Shown here piece by piece: positions 1-8,689 of a DNA stretch of 64,000 bases. Position 1 is the stretch's first letter, and each line of letters starts with the position of its first letter. The notes below the pieces were generated by a model, which saw nothing but the letters and a program-made list of their open reading frames with translations, was not told where the DNA came from and did not search any database. This DNA comes from Microlunatus soli (GTDB lineage Bacteria > Actinomycetota > Actinomycetes > Propionibacteriales > Propionibacteriaceae). Location of the stretch: assembly GCF_900105385.1 (NCBI RefSeq), contig NZ_LT629772.1:2914001-2978000 (forward strand), given 5' to 3'. The translations under genes and the position numbers were made by a program.

Positions 1-669
1 GAAGATGATCTTGGCCGGTCGGCCGGCCTGCATCGCGACCGCCCGCAGCACCCGATTCATCGGGTAGGACTCCGGTACGCCGATCCAGGGCTCGTCGATC
101 ACCTCCCCGGCGGTGACCTGCTGCCGGCCGGCCAGTGGATGATCAAGGGCGACCGCGACGTCCAGCGGCTCGCGAAGCAACTTGATCACCGACAGCTGCC
201 GACGATCCGGTTCCACCCCGTCGTCGGCGCAGTGCGCGATCACGATGTCGTGATCGGCGGTCAACGGCTCGAATTCGCCCTCGGCGACATCGTGTTCCTG
301 GGTGATCAACTCGATCTCGGGATAGTCGGCCGTCCGGCGCAGCAGACCGGGAATCAGCAATTCACCGGCAGAGAAGAAGAACGCCAACCGTACGGTGCCC
401 GCCGCTGTCTGTCGATAGCGGTCCCACTCGGCCTCGGCCTCCGCGATCGCGCCGGCCACCCGGGTCGCGGTCCGAGCCAGCGCCACTCCGGCGTCGGTCA
501 GCCGGACGCCCCGACCGGACCGCATCACCAACGGCACCCCGACGTCACGCTGCAACAACCGCAACTGTTGGGACACCGCGGAGGTGGTCTTGCCGGTCGC
601 TCGAGCGACCTCGGTGACGCTGCCCCGGTCTGCCAGTTCCCGCAGCAACTCCAGATGGGCCACATCCAT
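1..669 (-). CDS. LysR-family transcriptional regulator (3' end cut by window)
   Basis: Begins at an ATG at 669 (MDVAHLELLRELADRGS) and runs off the left edge, giving 223 residues in frame. Residues 1-60 are the winged helix-turn-helix of LysR proteins (VTEVARATGKTTSAVSQQL, then LLQRDVGVPLVMR). From about residue 85 the LysR substrate-binding fold follows (GTVRLAFFFSAGELLIPGLL). The gene is divergent from the EamA exporter at 742, across about 70 bp. LysR genes placed this way usually control the divergent transporter and themselves. The effector cannot be told from sequence. Confidence 0.88.
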   Translation of the reverse strand, partial: MDVAHLELLRELADRGSVTEVARATGKTTSAVSQQLRLLQRDVGVPLVMRSGRGVRLTDAGVALARTATRVAGAIAEAEAEWDRYRQTAAGTVRLAFFFSAGELLIPGLLRRTADYPEIELITQEHDVAEGEFEPLTADHDIVIAHCADDGVEPDRRQLSVIKLLREPLDVAVALDHPLAGRQQVTAGEVIDEPWIGVPESYPMNRVLRAVAMQAGRPAKIIF

Positions 670-741
670 GAAGTCAGGCTACACAAACGTGGCAGTGATG
701 CGTTCTTGTCCTTGACAGTTAGCAGGGCGTTGAATGGGCGC

Positions 742-1647
742 GTGTCGTTCCGTGATCGCCTGCTCGCCCTGATCGTCGCTGTGCTGTGGGGACTGAACTT
801 CCCGGCCACCGAGTTGGCGTTGCAGCATTTCCCGCCGATGTTGCTGGCCGGTCTGCGCTGGGCGCTGCTCGGCATCCCGGCGATCCTGTTCGTGCCCCGG
901 CCCCAGGTCAAGCTGCGCTGGCTGCTCGGTGCCGGCGCAGGGATCGGCTGCCTGCAATTCGCGTTCCTCTATCTGGGGATGAACGCCGGCATGCCCGGCG
1001 GGCTGGCCTCACTCGTGTTGCAGGCCTCGGCGCCGTTCACGATGCTGCTGGCCGGCTTCTTCCTGCGGGAACGGATCAACCGGCCGCAGGCGGTCGGGAT
1101 CGGGCTGGCCGTCCTCGGACTGGCCGCTATCGCCGCCTACCAGTCCCAGGTCGCCGCGCTGCTCCCGGTCGTGCTGACCCTGGCCGGTGCACTCGGCTGG
1201 GCGATCGGCAACGTCTGCAGTCGCCAGGCCCGGGCGCCGAAACCACTGCATTTCACCCTCTGGATGGCGGTGGTCCCGCCGGTCCCGATGCTGCTGCTGT
1301 CGTTGATCTTCGAAGGGCCGCGGCGGATCGGCGCCAGCTTCGCAGGCCTGTCCGACCTGCACGCCTGGATCTCGGTACTCGGCCTGCTCTACATCGTGAT
1401 CATCGCCGCCCTGATCGGCTACGGCATCTGGAACACCCTGTTGGCCCGCAACCCGTCCTCCCAGGTGGCGCCGTTCTCGATGCTGGTACCGGTGGTCGGG
1501 GTGCTGTCGTCCTGGCTGATGTTCGGCGAACGGATCTCGGTGGTCGAGCTGATCGCCGGCCTGGCCGTGATCGGCGGCGTTCTCTACGCCAGCCGCCCCC
1601 GCAAGTCGGCCTCCGAACCGATCCTCGAACCCGCAGCCGTCGACTGA
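742..1647 (+). CDS. EamA/DMT-superfamily membrane transporter
   Basis: 301 residues with about ten hydrophobic segments in two repeats, the layout of EamA (RhaT/YdcZ-type) drug/metabolite transporters. The N-terminus VAVLWGLNFPATELAL matches the family start (WG.n....k). The C-terminal repeat holds LARNPSSQVAPFSMLVPVVG, the usual second-repeat signature. A GTG at 742 is chosen because it sits just before the first membrane segment. The TTG at 730 is an alternative. The reading frame stays open far upstream, but that stretch is antisense to the LysR gene. It probably exports an amino acid or metabolite under control of the divergent LysR protein. Confidence 0.85.
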   Translation: MSFRDRLLALIVAVLWGLNFPATELALQHFPPMLLAGLRWALLGIPAILFVPRPQVKLRWLLGAGAGIGCLQFAFLYLGMNAGMPGGLASLVLQASAPFTMLLAGFFLRERINRPQAVGIGLAVLGLAAIAAYQSQVAALLPVVLTLAGALGWAIGNVCSRQARAPKPLHFTLWMAVVPPVPMLLLSLIFEGPRRIGASFAGLSDLHAWISVLGLLYIVIIAALIGYGIWNTLLARNPSSQVAPFSMLVPVVGVLSSWLMFGERISVVELIAGLAVIGGVLYASRPRKSASEPILEPAAVD

Positions 1648-1896
1648 CCGTCCCTGGTTCACCGCTCCATCCGAGCGGCTCGAGCTATGCGCTGTGCAAG
1701 GCCCGCCTCGACGTCGCGATCGACCGGATCCGGGCCTGGCCGGCGAACACGATCGACGGTGTCCGGCCGTGCATGCGCGGCACCAGCCTGTGGTGGGGCG
1801 GCGTCTGGTGGTGATCGGTGCCGCTGCCGAAGCCATCGGTTCCGGGCTGAACGGTTTCGGGACAGATCCGGGTGAACTGGCGGTAGCGTTCCCGAC

Positions 1897-2613
1897 GTGG
1901 TCCGTTTCGACGATGAAGACCTGAGCGGGGCGACATTCCGGGAGACCGATCTGCGCGGGATCCGGATGCGTGGCGTTCGGCTGAGCGATGCCGATCTCGA
2001 CGGGCAGATCGACGGCCTGGTGGTCAACGGCGTCGAAGTGCTGCCGCTGATCGAGGCCGAGTTGGATCGGCGACACCCCGAACGAGCCGTGCTCCGGGCG
2101 CACAACCCGGAGCAATTCCGGACCGGCTGGGCCGGGCTCGAACACATGTGGGCGACGACCCACGAGCGGGTCGAACGGATGCCGCCCGGCACCGTCGACA
2201 TCTCGGTCGACGAGGAGTGGTCCTTCGCCGATACGTTGCGTCATCTCGTCTTCGCCACCGATACCTGGCTCGGCTGGGCGATCCAGGACCGGCGCGACGC
2301 CTACCACCCGATCGGCCTGGCCTTTGTGCCGTGGCGCGATCAGTCACCGACGGTCGGCATCGATCTGGAAGCGGCCCCGACCTGGACCGAAACCCTGGAG
2401 GTGCGGCTCGGGCGGGTGGCGATGGTACGGGACTTCCTGGCCACCGTGGAGCCCGACGATCTCGGCCGGCCCTGCACGCCGCCGCCCTTCGCCGAGGGCC
2501 GGGATGGGGAGTGGCGGCCGACGCTGCGCGAATGCCTCGGCGTGATCATGAACGAGGAATGGCACCACCATCGCTTCGCGGTCCGCGACCTGAACATCAT
2601 CGACACGAGCTGA
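1897..2613 (+). CDS. Pentapeptide-like N-terminus plus DinB_2/DUF664-type domain protein
   Basis: 238 residues. Residues 5-45 read DLSGATFRETDLRGIRMRGVRLSDADLDG in part, a short run of pentapeptide-like A(D/N)LxG repeats. The remainder is an all-helical DinB-type fold, with the helix around FADTLRHLVFATDTWLG and the terminal NEEWHHHRFAVRD that would supply histidine metal ligands. Proteins of this kind are common in actinomycetes and are annotated as DinB family. Most have no proven reaction, though some relatives are thiol-dependent transferases. Start is GTG with a weak ribosome site. The 249 bp upstream hold nothing I recognise. Confidence 0.75.
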   Translation: MVRFDDEDLSGATFRETDLRGIRMRGVRLSDADLDGQIDGLVVNGVEVLPLIEAELDRRHPERAVLRAHNPEQFRTGWAGLEHMWATTHERVERMPPGTVDISVDEEWSFADTLRHLVFATDTWLGWAIQDRRDAYHPIGLAFVPWRDQSPTVGIDLEAAPTWTETLEVRLGRVAMVRDFLATVEPDDLGRPCTPPPFAEGRDGEWRPTLRECLGVIMNEEWHHHRFAVRDLNIIDTS

Positions 2614-2773
2614 GTTCCAGGCAGAACGCGATGTCATCGCTACTCACGGACCGGATCCACGCTCAGCCGACCGTCCCGTCCGAGAATGAGATCGTAAATT
2701 GCCTGGCCGGTGTCGATCGACGCCCACCCCGTACGTGTAGCTGGTGAACCGACCCACCAACCAGGAGGATCCC

Positions 2774-3127
2774 ATGTCGCACTATCTGCTCAGCATCTAC
2801 CAGCCGTCCGGCCAGACCCAGCCGCCGAAGGAGGAGCTGGACAAGATCATGGCCGACGTGCAGGTGATCAACTCCGAGATGCAGCAGGCCGGAGTCTGGG
2901 TGTTCGCCGGCGGCCTGGACTATCCGAGCACCGCGACCGTGGTCACCACCAGCAACGGTGAGGTGCTGCTCACCGACGGCCCGTACGTCGAGCTGAAGGA
3001 ATACCTCGGCGGTCTCGACATCATCGACGTCGACGACCTGGACCAGGCGCTCGGCTGGGCCCGCAAGTTGGCGGGCGCGATCGGACTCCCGATCGAGGTC
3101 CGCCCGTTCTTCAACGAGTACACCTGA
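2774..3127 (+). CDS. YCII-related (DGPF) domain protein
   Basis: 117 residues, the normal size for a DGPF/YCII protein. It starts MSHYLLSIYQP and carries the family signature as LLTDGPYVELKEYLGG, followed by the predicted hydrophobic strand DIIDVDDLDQALGWA. A good AGGAGG lies 5 nt before the ATG. It stands 100 bp upstream of an ECF sigma factor of the ECF42 type. ECF42 sigma factors are known to be encoded beside DGPF proteins, which are thought to be their targets or partners. The biochemical role of the family is not settled. Confidence 0.9.
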   Translation: MSHYLLSIYQPSGQTQPPKEELDKIMADVQVINSEMQQAGVWVFAGGLDYPSTATVVTTSNGEVLLTDGPYVELKEYLGGLDIIDVDDLDQALGWARKLAGAIGLPIEVRPFFNEYT

Positions 3128-3140
3128 TGCCCACCCGTCT

Positions 3141-3216
3141 CTCATTCCCGCACCGGCTGCGTACTCCCGCACCCTGTGTACGGGGTGCGGGGGTACGCAG
3201 CCGGTGCGGGAATGAG
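3141..3216. repeat. Long inverted repeat between the YCII gene and its sigma factor
   Basis: Left arm 3141-3174 and right arm 3183-3216 are complementary over 34 positions with one mismatch, around an 8-nt loop (3175-3182). The arms contain CCCGCACC twice. There is no T-tract, so it is not a typical intrinsic terminator. The right arm ends inside the GAGGGGG that is the likely ribosome site for the sigma factor start at 3228, so folding of the RNA could mask translation or attenuate read-through. Confidence 0.85.
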
Positions 3217-3227
3217 GGGGCGCAGCG

Positions 3228-4562
3228 ATGACCGGTGACGGCTCGGTCGACGAGGCGAGGATCGGCGAGATCTTCCGCGAGGAGTACGGCCGGGCGGTGT
3301 CGGTGCTGACCCGGACCTTCGGTGATCTCGATCTTGCCGAGGATGCGGTGCAGGAAGCGTTCACCGCAGCGGTACGGCGTTGGCCGGCCGACGGTCTGCC
3401 GCCCAGCCCGGCCGGCTGGATCATCACCACTGCCCGCAATCGGGCGATCGACAGGCTGCGGCGGGAGAAGCAGCGGGACGTCAAACATGCCCAGGCGATG
3501 CAACTACAGGAACAGACCAGCCCTTCGACGAGCTCAGGGACCGACGGCTCCGACCCGGGGATCGATGGTGCGGAGAACGACGAGGAGGGCGCGGTGCAGG
3601 ACGATCGACTGCGGCTGATCTTCATCTGCTGCCATCCGGCGCTGGGGGTGCCCGCGCAGGTGGCCCTCACATTGCGGCTGCTCGGCGGCCTGAGCACCGA
3701 GGAGATCGCGCGCGCGTTCCTGGTGCCGGAGCCGACGATGGCGCAGCGGCTGGTCCGGGCCAAGGGCAAGATCAAGGGGGCCCGGATCCCGTACCGGGTG
3801 CCGACCGACGCCGACCTGCCGGACCGGCTGCGCGCGGTGCTGGCGGTGCTCTATCTGATCTTCAACGAGGGCCACACCGCGAGTTCGGGCTCCGATCTGG
3901 TCCGCGACGACCTGTGCGCCGAGGCGATCCGGCTCGGCCGGCTGCTGCTGCAACTGATGCCTGACGAGCCGGAGGTTCGCGGACTGCTGGCGTTGATGCT
4001 GCTCACCCAGTCCCGCCGCGCCGCCCGCACCGGGCAGGACGGCACGCTGATCCCGCTGGCCGAGCAGGACCGCGACCGCTGGGATGGTGACCTGATCGCC
4101 GAGGGGCAACAGTTGGTGCTGGACTGCATCCGTCGCAACCAGCCCGGCCCGTACCAACTGCAGGCGGCGATCGGTGCCGTGCACAGCGACGCGGCCCGGT
4201 TCTCAGACACCGACTGGCCCCAGATCGTCCAGCTCTACGACCAACTGCTGGCGATCGCTCCGACACCGATGGTGGCACTGAACCGGGCGATCGCGGTGGC
4301 CGAGGTGGACGGCCCGCAGGCCGGGCTGGACCTGGTCGACCACATCACCGTACGACCCGACGGCCGACGCCAGGAGCAGGGCGCGCTCGCCAACAGCCAT
4401 CGGCTGCACACCGTCCGCGCCGAGTTGCTCGGCCGCCTCGGACGGACGGCCGAGGCGCTGACCGCGGTCGACGCCGCGATCGCGACCTGTGAAAACGCAG
4501 CAGAACGAGCACATCTGACCCAGCGCAGAGCCGCGCTGGCGGCCGGCCACGGCGCGCGCTGA
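3228..4562 (+). CDS. ECF42-type RNA polymerase sigma factor with C-terminal helical extension
   Basis: 444 residues, more than twice a minimal ECF factor. Region 2 lies at about 10-85 ([30 protein letters not shown], quoted in parts; ends [10 protein letters not shown]). Region 4 is at about 125-185 ([20 protein letters not shown], then [14 protein letters not shown]). After this comes a roughly 250-residue helical, TPR-like tail ([24 protein letters not shown]) typical of ECF42, where the tail is required for activity. Between regions 2 and 4 the linker [11 protein letters not shown] is encoded by one copy of the dispersed CCTTCGACGAGCTCAGG repeat. It partners the DGPF gene upstream. There is no anti-sigma gene, as expected for this group. 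Confidence 0.9.
   Translation: MTGDGSVDEARIGEIFREEYGRAVSVLTRTFGDLDLAEDAVQEAFTAAVRRWPADGLPPSPAGWIITTARNRAIDRLRREKQRDVKHAQAMQLQEQTSPSTSSGTDGSDPGIDGAENDEEGAVQDDRLRLIFICCHPALGVPAQVALTLRLLGGLSTEEIARAFLVPEPTMAQRLVRAKGKIKGARIPYRVPTDADLPDRLRAVLAVLYLIFNEGHTASSGSDLVRDDLCAEAIRLGRLLLQLMPDEPEVRGLLALMLLTQSRRAARTGQDGTLIPLAEQDRDRWDGDLIAEGQQLVLDCIRRNQPGPYQLQAAIGAVHSDAARFSDTDWPQIVQLYDQLLAIAPTPMVALNRAIAVAEVDGPQAGLDLVDHITVRPDGRRQEQGALANSHRLHTVRAELLGRLGRTAEALTAVDAAIATCENAAERAHLTQRRAALAAGHGAR
3521..3540. repeat. Dispersed short repeat inside the sigma-factor gene
   Basis: CCCTTCGACGAGCTCAGGGA, an imperfect palindrome of the family also found at 13949, 13969, 14025, 14064, 14984, 15012, 20170, 40396, 47765, 50991, 51031 and 51110. 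Here it is translated in frame as part of PSTSSGT. Confidence 0.75.
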
Positions 4563-4598
4563 CAGGCCGGTTCGGCTGCGACAGGTAGATTGCGGGCC

Positions 4599-5735
4599 GT
4601 GGCATTTCAGGTACGGACCATCACGACCGCCGAGCACGTCGCGTTCAACGCGAGCCGACCGAGCGTCAGCTTCCTCCAGACCCCTGCCTGGGGTGAGGTG
4701 AAGAGCGAATGGCGCCGGGAGTCGTTGGGCTGGTTCGACGACGCCGGAGAGCTGGTCGGTGCCGGTCTGGTGCTGCACCGCCGGCTGCCCAAGATCAACA
4801 AGTTCAAGCCGCTGGACAAGACACTGGCCTATCTGCCCGAGGGCCCGTCGATCGACTGGGCGAGTGACGATCTGGCCGGATGGCTGCGTCCGATGGCGGC
4901 CTACCTCAAGAAGCGTGGCGCCTTCGCGGTCCGGATCGGCGCACCGGCGGTCGCCCGCCGGTGGCACGGCGCCACGATCAAGGCGGCGATCGCCGATCCA
5001 GCGGTGACCAGGCTGAGTGACGTCCGGCCCGACGAGCTCAACCACGCGACGACCCGAGCGCTCACCCAGCTGCGGCATCTGGGCTGGCTGCCGCCGAAGA
5101 ACGGCGACGCCGGATTCGCCGCCGGCCAGCCGCGGTGGGTCTTCCAACTGCCGCTGGTCGACAAGGACGAAGATCAACTTCTGAAGGGCATGAACCAGCT
5201 CTGGCGGCGCAACATCAAAAAGGCCACCAAGGCAGGTGTCGAGGTGACGGTCGGCACCGCCGCCGACCTGCCGGACTTCCACCGGATCTACACCGAGACA
5301 GCCGAGCGCGATCATTTCAACCCGCGGCCGCTGGACTACTTCCAGACCATGTTCCGCGCTCTGCAGGCCGAGGACCCGGACCGGATCCGGCTCTACCTCG
5401 CCCACCACGAAGGCGATCTGGTCGCCGCTACCACCTGGGTCCGGGTCGGCCAGCACGTCTGGTACGGCTACGGCGCCTCCACCACGGCCAAGCGTGAGGT
5501 CCGCGGCTCCAATGCAGTGCAGTGGCAGATGATCAAGGACGCCAAGGCCGCCGGCGCCACCGTCTACGACCTGCGCGGCATCACCGACACCGTCGACGCC
5601 GAAGACCCGCATGTCGGGCTGATCCAGTTCAAGACCGGCACCGGCGGCGAGGCCGTGGAATACCTCGGCGAATGGGATCTGCCGCTGAATCACCTGCTGT
5701 ACAAGGCATTCGAACTCTACATGTCCCGTCGCTGA
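4599..5735 (+). CDS. FemX-like lipid II amino acid (glycyl) transferase
   Basis: 378 residues from the GTG at 4599 (VAFQVRTITTAEH). A TTG at 4590 is also possible. It has the FemABX double GNAT layout: the N-half has SFLQTPAWGEVKSEWRRES, the central part LKGMNQLWRRNIKKATKAGV, and the C-half GSNAVQWQMIKDAKAAGA and YDLRGI. These cytoplasmic, tRNA-dependent enzymes add the first bridge residue to lipid II. It is not next to the van genes 18 kb away. In Streptomyces coelicolor the Fem homologue VanK, which accepts D-Lac precursors, sits in the van cluster, so whether this enzyme accepts depsipeptide lipid II is an open question. Confidence 0.85.
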   Translation: MAFQVRTITTAEHVAFNASRPSVSFLQTPAWGEVKSEWRRESLGWFDDAGELVGAGLVLHRRLPKINKFKPLDKTLAYLPEGPSIDWASDDLAGWLRPMAAYLKKRGAFAVRIGAPAVARRWHGATIKAAIADPAVTRLSDVRPDELNHATTRALTQLRHLGWLPPKNGDAGFAAGQPRWVFQLPLVDKDEDQLLKGMNQLWRRNIKKATKAGVEVTVGTAADLPDFHRIYTETAERDHFNPRPLDYFQTMFRALQAEDPDRIRLYLAHHEGDLVAATTWVRVGQHVWYGYGASTTAKREVRGSNAVQWQMIKDAKAAGATVYDLRGITDTVDAEDPHVGLIQFKTGTGGEAVEYLGEWDLPLNHLLYKAFELYMSRR

Positions 5736-6277
5736 ACCTCGGTCAGGATGAGTTCGGCGACCTGTTCCGGACCATGATCATCGACCGGCACGACGATGTC
5801 ACCGATGCCGCGGTCGGTCATCAACTGCTGCAGTTCGCCGCTGCGATGCAGGTGCCAGTCCAGTGAGTCGTCGCGTTCCCGACCGCGGAGCCGAGCCCGG
5901 ACCCGGTCCAACGGCACGTCCAGCCGGACGATGATGATCTTCGCTCCGGGCACGGCCCGCTGGTAGTCGGCGCGCTGGTCGGGCTGTTCGACGACATCGG
6001 CCAGCAGCAGCCAGCGGGCTCCCCGATCGGCGAACTGCGGCCAGATCGCGGCCAGATTGGCCATCGCGAGTCGCATGTGGAACGGGTCGTCGGGGTTGGC
6101 CGGCCAGAGTCGGCGGAGGCCGTCGACGTCGACCATCGCGACCGGTTCACCCTAGCTGTCCAGCAGTTCGGCGAGCAGTTCGATGCTGGTGGTCTTGCCG
6201 GCGCCGACCGGTCCGGTGATCACGATCACGGTTGGATGCACGACGGTCAGCCTGCCATCGGCCGATCGGGTTCGCAC
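5717..6277 (-). pseudogene. P-loop kinase/ATPase interrupted by an in-frame amber codon
   Basis: Reading leftward from a GTG at 6277 (or the GTG at 6241) gives TVIVITGPVGAGKTTS, a Walker A site, then IELLAELLDS and a TAG at 6154-6152. The frame continues without shift as GEPVAMVDVDGLRRLW, then LLLADVVEQ and IIIVRLDVPLDRVRARLRG, to a stop at 5717. One CAG to TAG change would explain it. The remaining downstream ATG (6136) lacks the P-loop, so the product would be dead unless the stop is suppressed or is a sequencing error. Family: small AAA or adenylate-kinase-like nucleotide kinases. It ends 19 bp inside the FemX gene on the opposite strand. Confidence 0.7.
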
Positions 6278-6358
6278 GTCCAATACCGCCCCTGCCCCCA
6301 ATCAAACCCGTACGCAAATCGGCTGGGCGTCGCCGATGCGAGGGAGCAGCATGCTCGG

Positions 6359-6742
6359 ATGGCACGGATCAAGGACGTCGTCGTCGACTGCGCGCACCCG
6401 GCGACAGTGGCCCGCTTCTGGGCGGCGGCGCTGGACGACCATCGGGTGGCGCCGTACGACGACGCCGAGCTGGAACGCCTGCGAGGGATGGGCATCGACG
6501 ATCCGGAGGACGATCCGACCGTGCTGGTCGAGTCGCCGGCTGGGCAGCCGCGGCTGTTCTTCCAACGGGTCGGCGAAGCCAAGACGGTGAAGAACCGGGT
6601 GCATCTGGATCTGACCGTCACCGACCGCGCTGCCGAGGTCGGCAGGTTGGTCGGGCTCGGTGCCCGCGAGCAGGCCGCGTACGACGATCACACCGTGCTC
6701 ACCGATCCCGAGGGCAACGAGTTCTGCGTTTTCGATCACTGA
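6359..6742 (+). CDS. VOC (glyoxalase/bleomycin-resistance fold) protein
   Basis: 127 residues starting MARIKDVVVDCAHPATVARFW, the standard opening of actinomycete glyoxalase-like proteins. The first beta-alpha-beta repeat has FWAAAL. The second ends HTVLTDPEGNEFCVFDH, where the terminal E is the usual metal ligand position. KNRVHLDLTVTD is the central strand. The function within the very broad VOC superfamily (dioxygenase, epimerase or antibiotic binding) cannot be assigned. It lies 9 bp before the pabBC fusion and may be co-transcribed with it. Confidence 0.82.
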   Translation: MARIKDVVVDCAHPATVARFWAAALDDHRVAPYDDAELERLRGMGIDDPEDDPTVLVESPAGQPRLFFQRVGEAKTVKNRVHLDLTVTDRAAEVGRLVGLGAREQAAYDDHTVLTDPEGNEFCVFDH

Positions 6743-6751
6743 CTTGCCACA

Positions 6752-8620
6752 ATGGCGACCGTGGCGCAGATCGGGGACGACCCACGACCATCGGCGACGT
6801 CCGCAGCAGTCCGGACGGCACCGCACGACGCGCACCGTCCGGTCGCCCGGTTCGACGATCTCCGGACCGGCACCGCAGTGCAGTTCGACACCGTCGATCG
6901 GGACGTCCTGGCCAGGACGCGGGACCAGGTGCTGCCGGCACTGGCCGAGGTCGACGCGGCGGTCCGGGCGGGCAACTGGGCCTTCGGCTACGTCGGCTAC
7001 GAGGCCGCGTCGGGTCTCGATCCGCGGCTGGTCACCCGCCGTCCGGACCGTACGCCGCTGCTCTGGTTCGGGATCACCTCGCAGCCGCCGACCGGCTCGG
7101 AACCGGTGAACCCGGCGTCGCCGGACGACGCGGTCGACGCTGGTCGGGTCGACGGCTGGCAAGTCGAGTGGACCGCGACCGAGCACGCCGAACGCGTCGC
7201 CGCGGTCCGGCAGGCGATCGCAGCCGGCGACACCTACCAGTGCAATCTGACCACGCGGCTGGACGGCACCTTCACCGGCGATCCGCTCGGCTACTACCGA
7301 CAGCTGGCGGCGAGCCAGCACGGCAGCCACCACGCCTACCTGGACACCGGCGACCTGCTGCTGATCAGCGCCAGCCCGGAACTGTTCTTCGCCTGGGCGG
7401 ACCACCGGCTGGAGGTCAAGCCGATGAAGGGCACCGCGGCCCGAGGTCTGACTCCCGCAGCCGACGCACGGGCCCGTACCGACCTGCTGACCAGTGCCAA
7501 GGACCGCGCGGAGAACGTGATGATCGTCGATCTGATCCGCAACGACATCGCCCGGATCGCCCGTCCAGGAACGGTACTGGTCGACCGGTTGGCCGACTGC
7601 GAAAAGTACGACACCGTCTGGCAACTGACCTCGACCGTCAGCGGCCAGACCCCGACCGGGACCACGCTGGCCGACGTCTTCACCGCCCTGTTCCCCTGCG
7701 GTTCGATCACGGGCGCACCCAAGCAACGCACGATGGAGCTGATCGCCGAGCTCGAAACCTCGCCCCGCGGTGCCTACTGCGGAACGATCGGCTACCTGGA
7801 ACCGGCCACCGTCCATGATCATCCCCGGGCCCGGTTCAACGTCGCGATCCGTACCGTCGAGATCGACGCTGTCACCGGGCGGGCGTCGTACGGGGTCGGT
7901 GGCGGGGTCACGTGGGCCTCGACCGCACCCCAGGAGTACGCCGAACTGCTCGCCAAGGCGGCGGTGCTGCGGGCACCGGCGGCCGACTTCGCACTACTCG
8001 AGACGTTCGGGGTCCGGGCCGGCGTGGCGGTCCACCTCGATCAGCATCTCGACCGGATCGAACGCTCAGCGCGCTACTTCGACATCCCGTACGACGCCGC
8101 GGCGGTCCGTGCCGAGATCGCCCGCGTGGTCGCAGCCGACCCCCGATCCGATGCTCGGGCCCGGTTGACGCTCGACCGCGACGGCCGGATCTCCTTGACT
8201 GTCAGCGATCTGCCGCCGGCAGCACCGCGTCCGGTGCGGCTGGCGATCGACACGGTACCGATCGACATCGGGTCGCGCTGGGTCTATCACAAGACCACGA
8301 TGCGGCAGGCCATCGACGACGCCCGGCATCGTCACCCCGACGCCGACGACGTCGCACTGATCAACGGAGCCGGTCGGGTCACCGAGACCTTGATCGCCAA
8401 CCTGGGCGTCCGGATCGGCGGCACCTGGTACACCCCGCCGGTATCCGACGGCTGCCTGCCGGGCATCGGTCGGCGGCTCGAACTGGAAGCCGGCCGGCTC
8501 CGCGAGCGGTCGATCATGATCGACGAACTGGTCGACGCCGACGAGATCGTGCTGATCAGTTCGCTCCGTGGACGACGAAAAGCCGTCGTCGCGGCAGGGC
8601 CGGGGATACCGGACAAGTAA
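6752..8620 (+). CDS. pabBC: Aminodeoxychorismate synthase component I fused to aminodeoxychorismate lyase (PabB-PabC)
   Basis: 622 residues. Residues 1-400 form the chorismate-binding domain: GDTYQCNLTTRLDGTF, LISASPELFF, the catalytic-lysine motif KPMKGTAARG, VDLIRNDIARI and PCGSITGAPKQRTMELI. Residues 410-622 are a class IV PLP aminotransferase/lyase: LLETFGVRAG, YHKTTMRQA (PLP lysine) and INGAGRVTETLIANL. Together the two halves convert chorismate and glutamine-derived ammonia to p-aminobenzoate for folate. The glutaminase (PabA) is not in this window. The fusion is known in other bacteria and the length fits. Confidence 0.92.
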   Translation: MATVAQIGDDPRPSATSAAVRTAPHDAHRPVARFDDLRTGTAVQFDTVDRDVLARTRDQVLPALAEVDAAVRAGNWAFGYVGYEAASGLDPRLVTRRPDRTPLLWFGITSQPPTGSEPVNPASPDDAVDAGRVDGWQVEWTATEHAERVAAVRQAIAAGDTYQCNLTTRLDGTFTGDPLGYYRQLAASQHGSHHAYLDTGDLLLISASPELFFAWADHRLEVKPMKGTAARGLTPAADARARTDLLTSAKDRAENVMIVDLIRNDIARIARPGTVLVDRLADCEKYDTVWQLTSTVSGQTPTGTTLADVFTALFPCGSITGAPKQRTMELIAELETSPRGAYCGTIGYLEPATVHDHPRARFNVAIRTVEIDAVTGRASYGVGGGVTWASTAPQEYAELLAKAAVLRAPAADFALLETFGVRAGVAVHLDQHLDRIERSARYFDIPYDAAAVRAEIARVVAADPRSDARARLTLDRDGRISLTVSDLPPAAPRPVRLAIDTVPIDIGSRWVYHKTTMRQAIDDARHRHPDADDVALINGAGRVTETLIANLGVRIGGTWYTPPVSDGCLPGIGRRLELEAGRLRERSIMIDELVDADEIVLISSLRGRRKAVVAAGPGIPDK

Positions 8621-8689
8621 TTATCGTCCGATCAGGATTGCCGCGCAGTGGTTCGTTCGGACCGGACGCCGGGCCGATAGGCTCGACGG

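Noticed and set aside
139-741. Upstream part of the open frame that contains the EamA gene
   Set aside because: It runs antisense through the LysR gene and has no family features; the transporter starts near 742.
4599-5735. FemX-like gene as VanK of the van cluster
   Set aside because: It lies 18 kb from the cluster, has no copy of the van control block, and FemX genes occur in all such actinomycetes.
6302-7822. Long minus-strand frame opposite the VOC and pabBC genes
   Set aside because: Antisense to two well-supported genes; low-complexity Arg/Gly/Val content.
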